A stretch of DNA of 64,000 bases from Toxoplasma gondii ME49 (Eukaryota; Apicomplexa; Conoidasida; Eucoccidiorida; Sarcocystidae). Position numbers and translations under genes: made by a program. The stretch lies in NCBI RefSeq assembly GCF_000006565.2, contig NC_031477.1, forward strand, positions 450,669-514,668. Direction: 5' to 3'. The first letter of the stretch is position 1. Every line of letters starts with the position of its first letter. The notes beneath the pieces are model-generated. The model was not told where the DNA came from and ran no database searches. It saw nothing but the letters and a program-made list of their open reading frames with translations. This document shows, piece by piece, positions 1 to 12,800 of this stretch.

Positions 1-3000
1 TGTACAGACGCCGGCCGCCGCCGCCGGCTCGCGACCTTCTCGCGCCAGCTTCTGGTGTACGTACAGGAGGAGGAGCGGGCGCTGAGAGCGTTCGTGGAGA
101 CGCAGTTTTCTCCTGCAGGACGAGCAGAGGCAACTGCAGCAATTGCCACCGCCCAAGAAAGACTGACAGTCGGCATCGCGGCTGTTGAACTTCCTCTTTT
201 GTGGAGGCATCTGGAGTGGACTCTCTCGCAGTTCCACGCCGTCGTCACGGGGCTGCTGCGCCTCTCGAGACTCGCTTTCTTCCTCGGCACTCTCTGCGCC
301 GCTCTCCTCGCGTTCGTCATCGTCGCCATCTTTCTCTGGCGCAAGGCCCAACCCTTCCGCGCATCCGAGGGCGCGAGAGACACTTCGGTGGGCACTGAGA
401 CGAGGGGACAGTGGAGACACGCGCGAGAATGGGGTGTAGCTACACCCGGGGCGACCGACGGAGCTGGGGAATAAGCGAGGAGGTGACGTTGTAGTCGCTG
501 TTTCACTTGTGAATCATATCTTGGATTTCCGTTTACCTGGCTATGGCAACCTCTGCAGGCGCCTACACAGAGAACACGACAGTGGAGACAGCGAGCGGGA
601 AGGGAGCTGCGTCGGAGAACTGGGGAGATGGTCTTGCATGTCGCGTTTTCCCTGTCGCTTCCTTGTCGCTTTTTGAGTCCTGCATTTTGTGTTTTCCGTG
701 TCTCTGCGTGCAGACTCGAGAAGCCTTCCTCTTGTCATTCCTCCCCATCTTCTTCCAGTTTGCAGGGTGCTGCTGCGCCCTCGCAGTCAGCCTCCTCTTG
801 CTCTCCTCGGCGGTGTCTCTCGACTTCGTTCTCCTCCAACTTCCAGACGAAGCTGTCACGGAGTCGCAGACGCCTTCAGCCTGGATCAAAACCCCACAGG
901 TAGATACTCGACAGAATAAATAACTACAGAAATGCATATGTGTGTACAAACATACGTATACATGTAAATATACGCGTACGCATTAACCAAGTAACAGAGA
1001 TATACAAATATATATATATATATATATGCTATTCAAGCAAATCGAGGATATACATATTACTGTATCAGTGCGACACGAGCATGTGAATGCGTCTCATGAC
1101 GCTTTAGGTGCTAAGTCATCTAATTTGACAAGAGAAAACACGGAGACGAGTACATACCAGAGTCGATGCGAGAGGAGACCCTGCGCTCACGTAGCTGTTT
1201 CCACCTGGTCACATAGCGCGGTGTGTGTGTGGGCATTTGTGGCGCTCACAAGTAACGCTGTTGTGCCTTCTCCCTTTGATGTTTTTTCCTCTCAGGGATT
1301 GTCTAGTCTCCTCGCGTTCGTACCTAACGCAGCTCCGCTATCGCCAGCTCTGTTTCGTGAGTCTCTGTCGCATTGTCTTTGGCTTCCCGTCGAGTCTCTG
1401 GAGCCTGCACCCGTTTCTTTCCTTCTGGCGGAGCGCCAGAAACTCCGAGACTTGGTCTACCAGGCTCTGCCGGCCTCGATTCGCACTATATTCGGAGAAA
1501 ACCTGGAAGAAGCGACCCAAGTCGCGTTCGCAGACTGGTGGCAGCGCGCAGACGAGAACGGAGGCGGCTCTGTTCCGCCAGGAAGAAGTAGGAGAGAGGA
1601 GGAAGAGCGAGAAACAGCAACCAGAAGAGAGGCAGATGATGGAGAAAGAAGGACAAGGAGCTCTGGCGCGTTTGCCAACGGCGACATGCAAGGTCCCGAT
1701 GACCGAGACGCGGTGTCTTTCCTGGACAGAGGAGAGAACGCAGATCTGATCTCAGGAGTGTTTTCGGCTGCGGCTTGGCAAGGCGAACAGCTGGCGCGCT
1801 CGATCGAGATCAACAAAGAGCCGCGAAACAGCGCGACAAGGCGGACAGACTTCTTCGCGCCATGGCGCACGCTTCCTCTGGGAGTTGTCTCCAAATTCGC
1901 GAACGTTTTGGATCGCGCTGCCTCCAGTTTGACGAAGCATTTGAAGGAAGAAGTTGTCATTCGGGGCGAAGGCCACAGCGGCGGGGTGCGAAGGCGCAGG
2001 CGAGACACAGCGCGTGTCTCCGCGACGCAGAGACTGTCGCAATCCGAGCCTGTCCCTCTCGAGTCTCCGGAGGGTTCGTGCTATCCTTCTGAAAGAGAAA
2101 AAAAAGACGCGACGCGGAAAATCAATCTTCTTTTTGCGCGCGTCATCGAAGCTGCTGCTCAGAGCGATGGCGGCAGCCGCGCCTTCATTCAGGCTCTAGA
2201 AGGCCTTCGAGGAGACGGCGACGGCTCTGAATGGTGAGTTTCAGTCAAAAAATTGAAATTCCTTTTTCCTCCATGTTCCTGTGAACTCCTCTGTTCCCTG
2301 GCTTCTCCCCCGACTTTCTCACGGGGGACGGAGGATGCACGGCGCGAAGCTGGACGCGTCTTGTCGGGTGTTTGGTTTCGTTCTTTTTATTGTTTTTTAT
2401 TGATGCCATTATTTTCAGTCGCTCGAGTTTTGCAAGACTCCATAGAGGACGTTGATCCTTGCACTTTGATCATTTCGGCGCTTATCCGCGTCGACGGCAG
2501 AAGGTCCACGCAGAGATCCAGACGGCTGCTCCTCTTGTTTCTTCTCCTGAGGCTTAGAAAAGCGTTTGAGTTTCTTTGCGTGTAAGTCAATGGAATCTTC
2601 AAACGGTTCTTCCATGAGCACGCACATGCCTATTCCTCGACGACAGGTGTCAGTGCCGGCTTTTTCGTTGGGTGCATGTCCACGTCAGTGTCATCTCTGT
2701 TCCGCCCAGTGAATCCCTTCGAAGCCGACGCAACTCCGACTCAGGTACAACTTTTCATTTAGGGTGTTGGGTGCTCTCTGGCGGTTGTCTTTCGTCTCGG
2801 CTCTCGCGTTTCTCTTTGTGAGAGTGACATCGCCGTTGTCTGAGGATCTCTTTTCGCTGCGAGTCGCGACTGCTTCGCTTCCGGAGTCGAGTTCCGTGGG
2901 CACTCACCTTTCTCTCGTCCTCTCTGTGCGTCCTTAGGGAAATCATTCATCTTTGGCCGCCTTTGACGTCGACTTCGCTGCTGCACACTTCACCGACAGA

Positions 3001-3154
3001 CGGCGTAAATGCTCGCTTGCCTCGCCTCCTGCAAGAAGTGACAGGAGACGCCTGGGCCTTCCGGTACGCTCGTGACTATTCTGCATGCAATCCTCACATG
3101 CGGGCTATCGATGGCGTGACCCACGACGCTTGCCTACGTATCCTCCACATACCC

Positions 3155-3186
<32 letters not shown>

Positions 3187-6100
3187 AAACGTACACACAC
3201 ATCTATCTGTACGTACTCGTAGTCACAAATAGTTATACACAGATGCAGGTGAATCTGCACTTGCCTTATGCCTCCACATCATCTTTCTGTAAGTATCTAG
3301 CTTTGGATATATATATATATATATATGTAGGTATATGGTATATGTGAACTTGGCGACGCATGTGTCTGTATGTATCCATATGTATATATATATATATATA
3401 TATATGTAATATTTGTGCAGATGTGCACGTTGCAATATATGTGATTGTATGTGGTCGCGTGAAGGAAAACGAGATTGCTGAAATGGCAAGGATCACCAGA
3501 CATCGGCGGATGCTTCGGGTTGGCTCCACAGAGAAGGAATTGTTTACTGTCTGCGCAGGGCAGCTGGAAGGCCATCGCATGCATGTGGCGATCCAGCAGA
3601 GGGCCTTCTCGACTAGGAGGGGAGATGAAGAGAGACGCAAAGAAGGAACTGAAGTCGAGGGCAGGGGGGGAGGGCCTCGCGAGATTTCGACCCAGGATTT
3701 TAGCGAGAGGAAAGGATGAAAGCAAAAGATGAAAAGCTCTTGAGGGGCGCATGGCGCATCCATGCCAGGGGCGCGTTTTTTTCGTTGAAGAACCGAGATT
3801 GGTTGAGGAACAAAGTCTTTGTTCTCTGTGTTTCGTTCCACGTCGTATCCTCTTTTCGGCTGTCTGGGTCACTAAAACCCTTTGCCTCCTTTCTCGCTGT
3901 GTGCAGAGGCGCAGCTTTGCCTCCTGCGTGCGCCGATGCGCCCGTCGGACCTCTTCACTTTCCCTCCTTCGAAGCACCGGCAGCGCAGCAGGCAGAAGGA
4001 AGAGACCGAGAAGGCGAAGGCGAACAGCCAATGAGGAAAAAGCAGCAGTTGAGCGCTGCGTCCTCTGAGCGGTCAGACGGGTCTGCATGGGAAGCGGGCG
4101 ACTGGTGGCGCATGCAAGGCATGCCAGGAGAGAAGAAGCGGAAAGACAGCTGGCAAGAAGGAGGTGGCGAAGGAGACAGCGGGGCGTGGAACGGCATGGT
4201 GCGGATGGAAGGTCAACCTAAACGATGTTTCTACGTTTCTCAGGATATCACACCGGAGCTCCTCGTCTCCCAGTAAGGATTCAGAGCGTCGATGCGACAC
4301 GGAGAAAAAAACACCGAAGCCGGGAGTTGCTCGCGAGACAAAGGCAGGAGACGAAGACCAGTTTTGAAGCCTTTGTCCTGAGTGTGTCTGTGCCACACTG
4401 TCTCCTGTTCGACAACGTTTCTCGTTGAACATTCTGAGAATTCGACTTAACCTCGAGACTCTGACGCAGACGGTCTCTGTGGACTCTGCGAACGTCCAGC
4501 CTTTTTCAGTCTTTTTCAGATTGCGTCCTCGACCCCCGTTTCCCTGTCTTCTTTTGTGGCTCTTCGCTGTGAATGCAGCTTCGGACAGGCGCTGCCTGAG
4601 CGCCAGTTAGAGCGTTTGCTCCTCCTGTTCGATAGCGCCCGAGAGATCGGTAGGTGGAAAGCCAGTGAGTCTGGGTTTCTCTGTGTGCAATGGCTCTGGA
4701 TGCACTCTCGATTGGCTGTGGCCCCTGAAGTCGAGGGGATCTTCCGGAGCATGCTCAATACTTGGTTTTCGATTCTCTCTCTTTGCGTGATGTAACCGAT
4801 GAGTCCTGACAAGGGTGGTCTTTGCCATTCGTTTCAGACCGTGGCTTGCAATTTATTCGACGGGTACATGCGGCCGATGCCCCTCTGCTGAAAGCGCTTT
4901 CCACGACGCCGGACATTCTTCGCGCTTTCGAAGGTCTCAGACGACGCGTGCGGGAGGCGGTGAATCGGATTGACGGGGAAGAGCGGCATCTGCTGCAGGT
5001 GAGTCTTGTGATGCGACCGGTAATTTCTCGTTGCTTTCACGGCCTTTTTCTTGTGGGTTCTTCCATCCCTCCCTCTCCAGCGTCTGCTCACTCGCCTTGT
5101 AGGCACGCACTTGCTGGCAAAAAAAAAACCGTGGGTTTACAGAGGGACAAGAAGTTTGTGCCGGCACCGCCGTCTTCGCAGGCGGCTTTTTACGACGTTC
5201 ACTGGTATCTTCGCTGGTCTTCGATGCTTTGATGTCCGAGGCTAGCGAGAAGCGAGCTGACCCTGCCCGCGGATGGTGTCGGCTGCGACTAGAACATACC
5301 GGATGTGGAGTCACCGCACTCGCGTAGGATACTGAAATCTAGCACTGTTAGTTCTGGAACATAACCGAGGTGGAGTAAAAAATGTCGTAGAACTTGGAAA
5401 TCTAGCACTTTTGCTCTCTTGCGCAGACCCCTGGGGGTAAAAACAAGATTTGTTCACAGGCTGTACAACGATTACGGCACTCACTAGGCTCCTGTGGGAT
5501 TTCTATCCTCTACGACATTAACGTTATTTCACGTCGGTTGTGTTCTAGGCGCTTTTGTCACGACATTTAGAAACACAAAACCACAACACACTCCAGCGAG
5601 AGGCGAGAATGGTACACAACTGGAAGGGTTGAAATAGAAATGGTGTCGGTCAGAATCGGCTTCACAGACGCTGCGGCGCTGCACTGTATGCTCAATGTAA
5701 AGGGTGCAAGCTGTACAAAACGGACGGCCAAAATATTTAAACTGAGTCGTCTAGTACGTACAGTTCGTTCAAGAATTGATTATGTCCATTTGCGCATCTA
5801 AGCTGAAGAGAAATTTCCCGAGGCAGTGGCACGTCGAACCTTGTAACTCCACGATGTAGAGAAAACTCATCCGAAAACAAACATTTGACCCAAGACTGCT
5901 TTAGCAATTTAGGCTTGGATGTGCGGTGCTCTAGCTGGTCGTCAAACCTCCCGCAACAATGACTAACCTACTCCAGAGGGCGAACCCCCAGCTCTGGGAG
6001 GCCCTAGTGGAACTTAATAAATGCTTATTTGCGAAGTGGCCGCTTGTTCCCTGACATCGACGGAAGGAGGTTGACAACTTCATGGATAGGAGCTCGCGCG

Positions 6101-7159
6101 CATGTTTTTTTATAGAATAAGGCTGACAGAGTCCCCCGTAGTTCTTCTCGTTGACACGCTCGTGATCCCGAGAAATCGAAACCTTGGAATGGCACGTTTT
6201 CCGTACTGGGTCGATCGGATGCCTGTAAACACGTGTGTTAAAGCGGATGTCAATTGGCGTTTCTTTCTCGCCACTGCAGTGTCTTGCACAGTTTTTCTTT
6301 CTGCATCTTTGCAGAAGAGCGACTGTCGGTTCATGGCGGACGCCACAGCCGCTGCAGAATCTCATACCCGAGCCTTTTGGGGGTTCCTATTTTTCGGGTG
6401 TGCCTGTTCCTTGCTTCTTGTCACCGCTGCCCTGTTCATCCTCGTCAAGATACACTTCCAGGTAAGTCCCAAACGTCTGTACTGGAACCCCAGCGTTAGT
6501 GGAGGAGTTGGCAGCTAAAGTGGAAGTACGAGTTGCACTCTCGTTTAAATCTCGAAGACCTTTGTTTACCGAATCCAAGTTGTATTGTGCTCTTCATGAC
6601 CCTCGAGGGGGAAGGGGTGTTCCTTATCGGTTCCTGGTAGTGCCTGGTATGATTGGTGTGGGAACGCACACCGTTGTTTATGCAGCACTTAGTTCAACGT
6701 AAGTCCTCGGAGGTGGTCCCCAGGAGGAGGAACCTTCCATGTGGGAACGGACCTTCACTAATGCGGTACATGTAAAGGTGGAACGAAGCAAACAAATCTG
6801 CTTCGTGACCTCACCTGACAAGTCGAACGCAAAACGTACAAATCACGCTTGTAGCCGCAGCGTCATGAAATGTAAAGATGTTAGCAGAACGGCGCTGGGC
6901 AGCACGTTGCTCCATCTTTGTAGCGGGAGCTGGCATAGACTGTGTGAAAATGTACGATCAAACCTGACTTACAGAGCTTTGACTTTGTCCGAATGCAGGA
7001 AGATCTCACCTTGATGGTTGTGAATATATATGTGTGTGATTGCAGAGATGCCAAGAGGAACAACTTTTGCAGCAGGTCCGACGGCACGAGCAGCAAGAGG
7101 CTGCAGTGCTTCTGCAACATCACCTTCCCACCGGTGGCCTGACAGGGGGGCGTGCGTGA
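1..7159 (+). CDS. Multi-exon, multi-pass membrane protein, 5' end outside window (function unknown)
   Basis: I do not recognise this family. The window opens inside an exon (about 1-433) whose frame encodes a helix and then a strong membrane segment, around LGTLCAALLAFVIVAIFLW. Further predicted exons are 766-899 (a second hydrophobic segment), 1296-2233 (long hydrophilic domain, frame-matched at phase 0), about 2938-3063, 3907-4272, 4579-4649, 4838-4998, 6315-6461 (membrane segment around FLFFGCACSLLLVTAALFIL) and 7046-7159 (Gln/Glu/Arg-rich tail ending in TGA). Phases agree at the junctions from 2938 onward. The stretch 2234-2937 clearly contains coding pieces (2419-2581, 2646-2742 and perhaps 2763-2890), but I could not join them in one frame. 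The model could therefore be two genes or have a wrong junction there. A topology with several membrane spans and a large soluble loop is inferred from hydrophobicity alone. Confidence 0.45.
1008..1027. repeat. (TA)n microsatellite in intron 900-1295
   Basis: A 20-base TA run lies in the predicted intron between exons 766-899 and 1296-2233. Confidence 0.8.
3154..3182. repeat. (AT)n microsatellite in intron of membrane-protein gene
   Basis: A 29-base AT run lies in the intron between about 3064 and 3906. Two more runs in the same intron are at 3307-3326 and 3382-3405. Confidence 0.85.
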
Positions 7160-9842
7160 GGGGGGCTAGAAGAGAAAGTTGATGGAAAAGGCCATGAATC
7201 AGTGGTTTCTTGGCTTTTCGGGAAGTTGCACTAAAGACAGCGGCCGACACTTGTGCAAGTGCCAGACTTGGCTTAGTGTCACATTTAAGAGAGCAGGCAC
7301 AGATGCAAATTTGTCCAGCGTTACATAGGGATGACCCACAACTGTCGTTATTCTGGTTTGTTTTGTATAGCACGATTACACACAAGCACAACTGCGTCCT
7401 CCAACTTCCCAACAGACCAGAAACGTTCTACGCAGTGGAACTAAGTCGGCATCAGCGCCCGACTGTGTTTGTAGCAAGGACCTTTGTACTCCATGTAATT
7501 ACAGGTATCACTCTAGCTACTAGATACATTTCAGAAGCATCTTGCGCATTTGCTAGCGTTCCACATCTAGTAAAAAACAGTACCAGCAGGACGGGAATTC
7601 AGAACATTGCAGCCACAATAGCACCTTTTATCGTTTTCTTCTACTGTGCTTAAAATATACACTGGCGACTGTCGTTTTGCTGGGAAGCACCACGCGGCTG
7701 TATCTCGCCGCTCCAAAGATAGAAAACTCCTTGTCGACTAATCGTCATGCGTGGATGTCGGCACGTTCAGGGCTTCAGCGCCCAGGAGTACCTGCCATAC
7801 CTCCAGCGCAGACTGTCAAACAAGACAACATGCTCCAACGCTGCCACCAACATACAATCATGCAGCATTTATTTGTCGCTGGTTCGGATATCTCCGCTGG
7901 CGATAAATGGTTGGACACGCTTGAGATCGCTAGTCCCCGGATTGTACCATCACATCGTCTAGTAACGGACACACACGTAAGAAGTTAGCAAGAATCTGCA
8001 CTGGCGGCAATCTTGCCAATCCAGGTGTCCGCCTGGCTGCCGTAGATACTGAACGAAAAGATTGCACGCACCCTTCCTGGTAGAAGGTTCCTCTCAAGTT
8101 CTTTGCAATGCCGTCCCGTGTGCAAAACAGTTCGTTTCGCAAAAGCATACGGAAAACTTTCGGTTCTTCAACCTAGCCTTTCTGTTTCCCGCCGCACTGC
8201 GGAATTCTAAAGCCGCCAAGTGAAGAGAACCAACAGCCGATCTCTAAGGCATGTGATACGTTGAAAAACAGGTGCCACCGTGCTATAACGTATTTGCAGA
8301 AGACTCCGTTCCACGCTACCGACTATTCTGCACGCGAAGTTGTCTGTTTTTATGGACAGCGCGTCCTTGTTTAGGAAGACTTAATTAAAATTCCAAATCG
8401 CTAGAGACTGCGGTGTCCTACGGAGACTCACGATTTCGTTTTGGCACTCGTGCGTGCAATGGAGGACCAAACAGTGCCACAACCTCTGCCGAACCTCGGA
8501 GCGGCGAGGAAAAAACGGAGATGGGACCCCTTAACCTACATCCGGTGGTGTGAAAACGGTGAGGCAATCACTGGCGGTGAAAAAACTGAGAATTCGGCCG
8601 GAGAGTGCGACGCCGGCATGCCGGGAGTTCCGGAGCACTTTTTTCGGATGGGGAAAAGGGGACTTCATTCCAGGTTGTCCGTCACTCCGCCTATCTAGAA
8701 ACGATCCGCGTGAAAAACCGGGGTCCAAAAACCGGCGAAGGATCCCTTTTGTAGTGGCATGGGGTGGAAATCGACAGGGAACACGTTTTGCATAGCTAGC
8801 TGGAAAACGTCTCACGGGCGGAACCGCGACCCTTGCGTCGGACGCAGGCAGCCGTCGAGATTCTTCCCTGGCTTGCTCTGTCGACACGAAGAGACTGGGT
8901 GACTAACCTCGAGCAGCTGGTACGGAGGTTGTACGCAAGTTGATGATGCCTTGACCGGGCGCCTGAGGTGATGGTTCTCGTGGTGTAGGTGCTGAAGCCC
9001 GCACATCGGTCGAGCTAAATCGATGCGGATCTGTCGAGCGCTGGCTGTCCTGTTTCCCTGGGACCCGCCGGGGGTAACCGGAGCAGCAACGGTGCGTAGA
9101 CGGACGATCTGCCGTAGGGGGTTTTCCTTCTATGCACCGGATTTTCCCTCCGTGGTAGAATTCTTTCTTTTCCAAAATTCCAAGCCAACCCAGCTGAAGG
9201 GGAGGTTTGCTTGCTATCGCTTGATTTCCTTTCGTTTCTTCCCGTGTGCCTCGAGGCCGACGGTCGAGGCGGGATTGCGCAGGCCGAGGTGCGTAGACTG
9301 CGTAGCCCAGCCAGGGAGGCCGGAGTTCGTAAATCTAGCGTCCCTTGCAAGACTCTCGAAGAACGTAGCGCGTGGATGATCGCTTCGATTTTCCATTTTT
9401 CCCCTAATTGGCTCAGCATCTTACATTCGTTCTTTCCTCCCGAGAGAGCCCTGCCTCCGTTTTTCGTGTGCACTTGCTCTCCTCCCCGAGAATCTCAATC
9501 ATCCCCCCGGTCAAGAATCGGTAGCCACAGGGAGAGCCTGTTCAAGAGTTTTCCTGCCTGCTAGCTTGGCGGGGCCACGCTCGGGGCTTCTGTTGTCATG
9601 TGTCCTCAACGAAGCGAAAACGTCAGTTTGCATGCACTAACTCCATCTTTCTTCCGTTTTTGCAAACTTTTTTTACCCACCTTTTTTTAAGCTGGTTGAC
9701 GTCGTGTGCCAGCCGCACCTTAAGCCCCGCTTCTAGCCCCTGTCCCGGGCGCTCTCGACCGCTGGTTGGCCCCGGGCCTTCCAGGTAGTACATCTCCAAC
9801 GGAGGCTTGTACCAGGAGAATTTAGTTACGTTTTTGTTCAAA
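7160..9842. other. Intergenic region and MIC12 5' flank
   Basis: No coding exon with a believable frame and splice context was found in these 2.7 kb. The open frames present are short, switch strand and lack recognisable domains. The segment should hold the 3' untranslated region of the upstream membrane-protein gene and the promoter and 5' leader of MIC12. A TGCATGCA word lies about 210 bases before the MIC12 ATG. Confidence 0.6.
9629..9636. promoter_or_regulatory. TGCATGCA element upstream of MIC12
   Basis: A perfect palindromic TGCATGCA lies 207 bases upstream of the MIC12 start codon. The core TGCATGC is a published cis-element in upstream regions of coccidian secretory-organelle genes and is an AP2-type binding word. 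The same word also occurs elsewhere in this window, including introns, so a single copy is only suggestive. Confidence 0.35.
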
Positions 9843-12800
9843 ATGGCGATTCTGCGGTCAGGGATCGCCGTGGCGACACTCTGTGTCGCCCTGGGTTTCA
9901 CTTCCCAAAGAGGTATGCGCACTACCAAACCCGCTCTGCGCTATATAAAGGGTCGGGGACCCTCTTCGTGTGCGAACATCGTGGTTGCGCGGCAACTTTT
10001 TTCTCCGTGTGTGCGTCGATTGCCACAAGAAAATACCACATTTTTTGTATGAAGGCACTGTCCTGTTCTGTTACCTTAACACTTCGAATGTATGCCGTTT
10101 TTCGCCGCCGAGCTCTCAGCTAACCGCAGCAGTATCGATAGCTCGAGAGGCTGCAGGCACCTTCAGGCTGTGAGCGTGAGCTTTCGGGGGGGGGCGGCGG
10201 ATGCAGCGGTCGGGGGGGTAATCACGAGAGTCTTTTTTTGTAGTCGCCCTGCAGTGGTAAGAGAAAGTTCCCTGTGTACCCGAACGATTCATCCACTTTT
10301 CCCTATCTCCGGTCCTCGTGCTTGCAGGCGTTGTAGCAGAAACATGCCCTGCCAGGTTCACTGCCTGGACGTACTGCGGCGGCCAAAACGCCATGCAGGA
10401 ACGCCACAACGTCGCTTGCGCGAACATCGTTGAGTCTCGCGAATGCGAAAAGCCACAGTCATGTAAGTGATCGTTGTGGCCAGGTCTACCTCTGGTGTGC
10501 CACAACCGAACCCTGACGTCGAACGTGAATGGTATTTCCGAGTGTATTATTCATCGTTAAAAATAAATAGTATTTCCGAGTGTAATATTCATCGTTAAAA
10601 ATGAATACTACCATCCGCCTGTCGAGCCTGACGGAGGGTCGTTGCTGCATGACTGTAGTCCAAATTCCGGGCAAAGACGCGGTGCTGGTTGCAATTTCCA
10701 GAAGACTTGGCGTTGCGCTCCGTACTGCTGCAGGTCCAAAATGTGCGAGGACTGGTGTTGGAGTACATTGTTTGTGCCGATCGTCCACGCGCAATCGTAC
10801 CGTACATATTTATTTCTCTTCTGCGGGATCGGGCGGGTTGTTTCTCTTAGAGTGGCCTTCGTATTTCCTTCAAATGTTTACAGGCGGTGACTTCACCGAA
10901 TGGGTCCCGAGCGTCGCGAACTGCCGTGAAGGCCAGATGCAACAGCGCCACCGTGAGGGTTGCGAAAACCACGTCGAACGCCGCATGTGCACCAGCCCAG
11001 AATGCGTCGGCAAGTGGACCGAATGGACATACTGCAACTCCAAGGGCATTCAGCAACGCCACAACGCGAGCTGCCATGTTGTCGAAATCCGCGGGTGTGG
11101 CGATGTCCCAGAAGGCTGTAAGTCATTGCTTTACCCTATGTCACAAAGGCCTGAGAAACGCGATGGGCAGCCGCCACGCACTTGGATTGCTTCTCAGAGT
11201 ATGCGTTGGGAGAGGCAGAGCCCGCCACCAGTGGCCTGTCGCCACGGGTGTATGCATGTATAATGCATGTATACGTCCATGTGGGGGTTCCTGTCTGGAG
11301 AGTCATAAGGATAGTCCATCGATTTATAATACGACCTCTACAGCTCACGAGTCCATATCGTCGTTGACGCTATCTCAGTGTGCACGATGTTGTGTTTGAC
11401 GTACCCCAGTCGCTCTTCGGAATTGTCTGTTGTACAGGCGGCGAGTTCGGGCCGTGGTCTCCGCCACTCGACGATTTCAACAACTGCAAGCACGGCGTGG
11501 TGTACCGCCGCAAGCGTGAAGGGTGCGACCTTGAAGAAGTTCGCATGTGCCCCAAGTTCGACTGCAGCGCATGCTCACCGAATGCAGACTGCAACAAGGC
11601 CGACTCGGTGTGCACATGCCGCGAGGGCTACGAGGGCGACGGTCTGACCTGCGAGCCTGTGAACCCATGCAAGAACCACAACTGCTCAGAGCATGCAGTC
11701 TGCTTCGCCGACGGTCTCCAGGCGAAGTGCAGATGCGAGAAGGGGTACGACGGCAAGGAAGGTGCAGGCACCCAGGACGACCCCTGCATCGACCGCGACG
11801 AATGCGCCACCAACACGCACCAGTGCCCAGCTCACTCGACATGTCGCAACACCGAGGGTAGCTACGACTGCGACTGCAAGACAGGCTACGCCATGTCCGA
11901 GACTGGCAGCTGCGAAGACGTCAACGAGTGCGCCACCGAAAACTCCTGCCCCGAGAACTCGTCTTGCGTCAACACCGCCGGTTCGTTCGAGTGCGTCTGT
12001 AACGAGGGCTTCCGCATGAATGCCGAAACGCAGCAGTGTGAAGACATCGACGAGTGCGCAGAGGAAGGCGGCTGCAGTGCCAACGCCACCTGCACCAACA
12101 GCGTGGGCAGCTACAGCTGCTCCTGCCCCGAGGGTTACAAGGGTGAGGGAACTCGAGATTCCCCTTGCAACAAGATCGACTACTGTGGCGAGGGTCTGCA
12201 CGACTGCGGTGAGCACGCGACCTGCCGGAATGAGGCTGTCGGCTTCACCTGCATCTGCGACGCCGGCTACACGGGACTTGGCAAGGTCAGCAGCCCGTGT
12301 GTAGACATTGACGAGTGCGACAGGGAACACCCTACGCACGATTGCGACAGCAACGCCACCTGCACCAACACCGAGGGCTCCTTCACCTGCGCTTGCAACA
12401 CCGGGTACACGGGCGAAGGCCGCGGCGCCGACACCTGCACAGAGATCGACGAGTGCGCCGATGGCACTGCCAACTGCGCCGCCGAAGCCACATGCACGAA
12501 CACACCTGGCTCGTTCAAGTGTACCTGTCTGGAGGGCTACTCCGGCGACGGCTTCACGTGCTCCGACAACGACGAGTGCCAGCAAGAACCTGCGCCGTGC
12601 CACCAGTCTGCAACTTGCCAGAACACCCCCGGCAGCTTCACTTGCGCGTGCAACGCCGGCTTCCGCGGCGACGGCCATACCTGCGGCGACATCGACGAGT
12701 GCGCGGAAGACCCAAATGCATGCGGTGCACACGCAGTGTGTCGCAACACCGTCGGCAGCTTCTCTTGCAACTGCGAGGAGGGGTACGGCAACCTCGACGA

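Noticed and set aside
3223..4088. Minus-strand open frames over TA-rich sequence (IYIYIY tracts)
   Set aside because: The Ile-Tyr runs are translations of TA microsatellites in an intron of the plus-strand gene.
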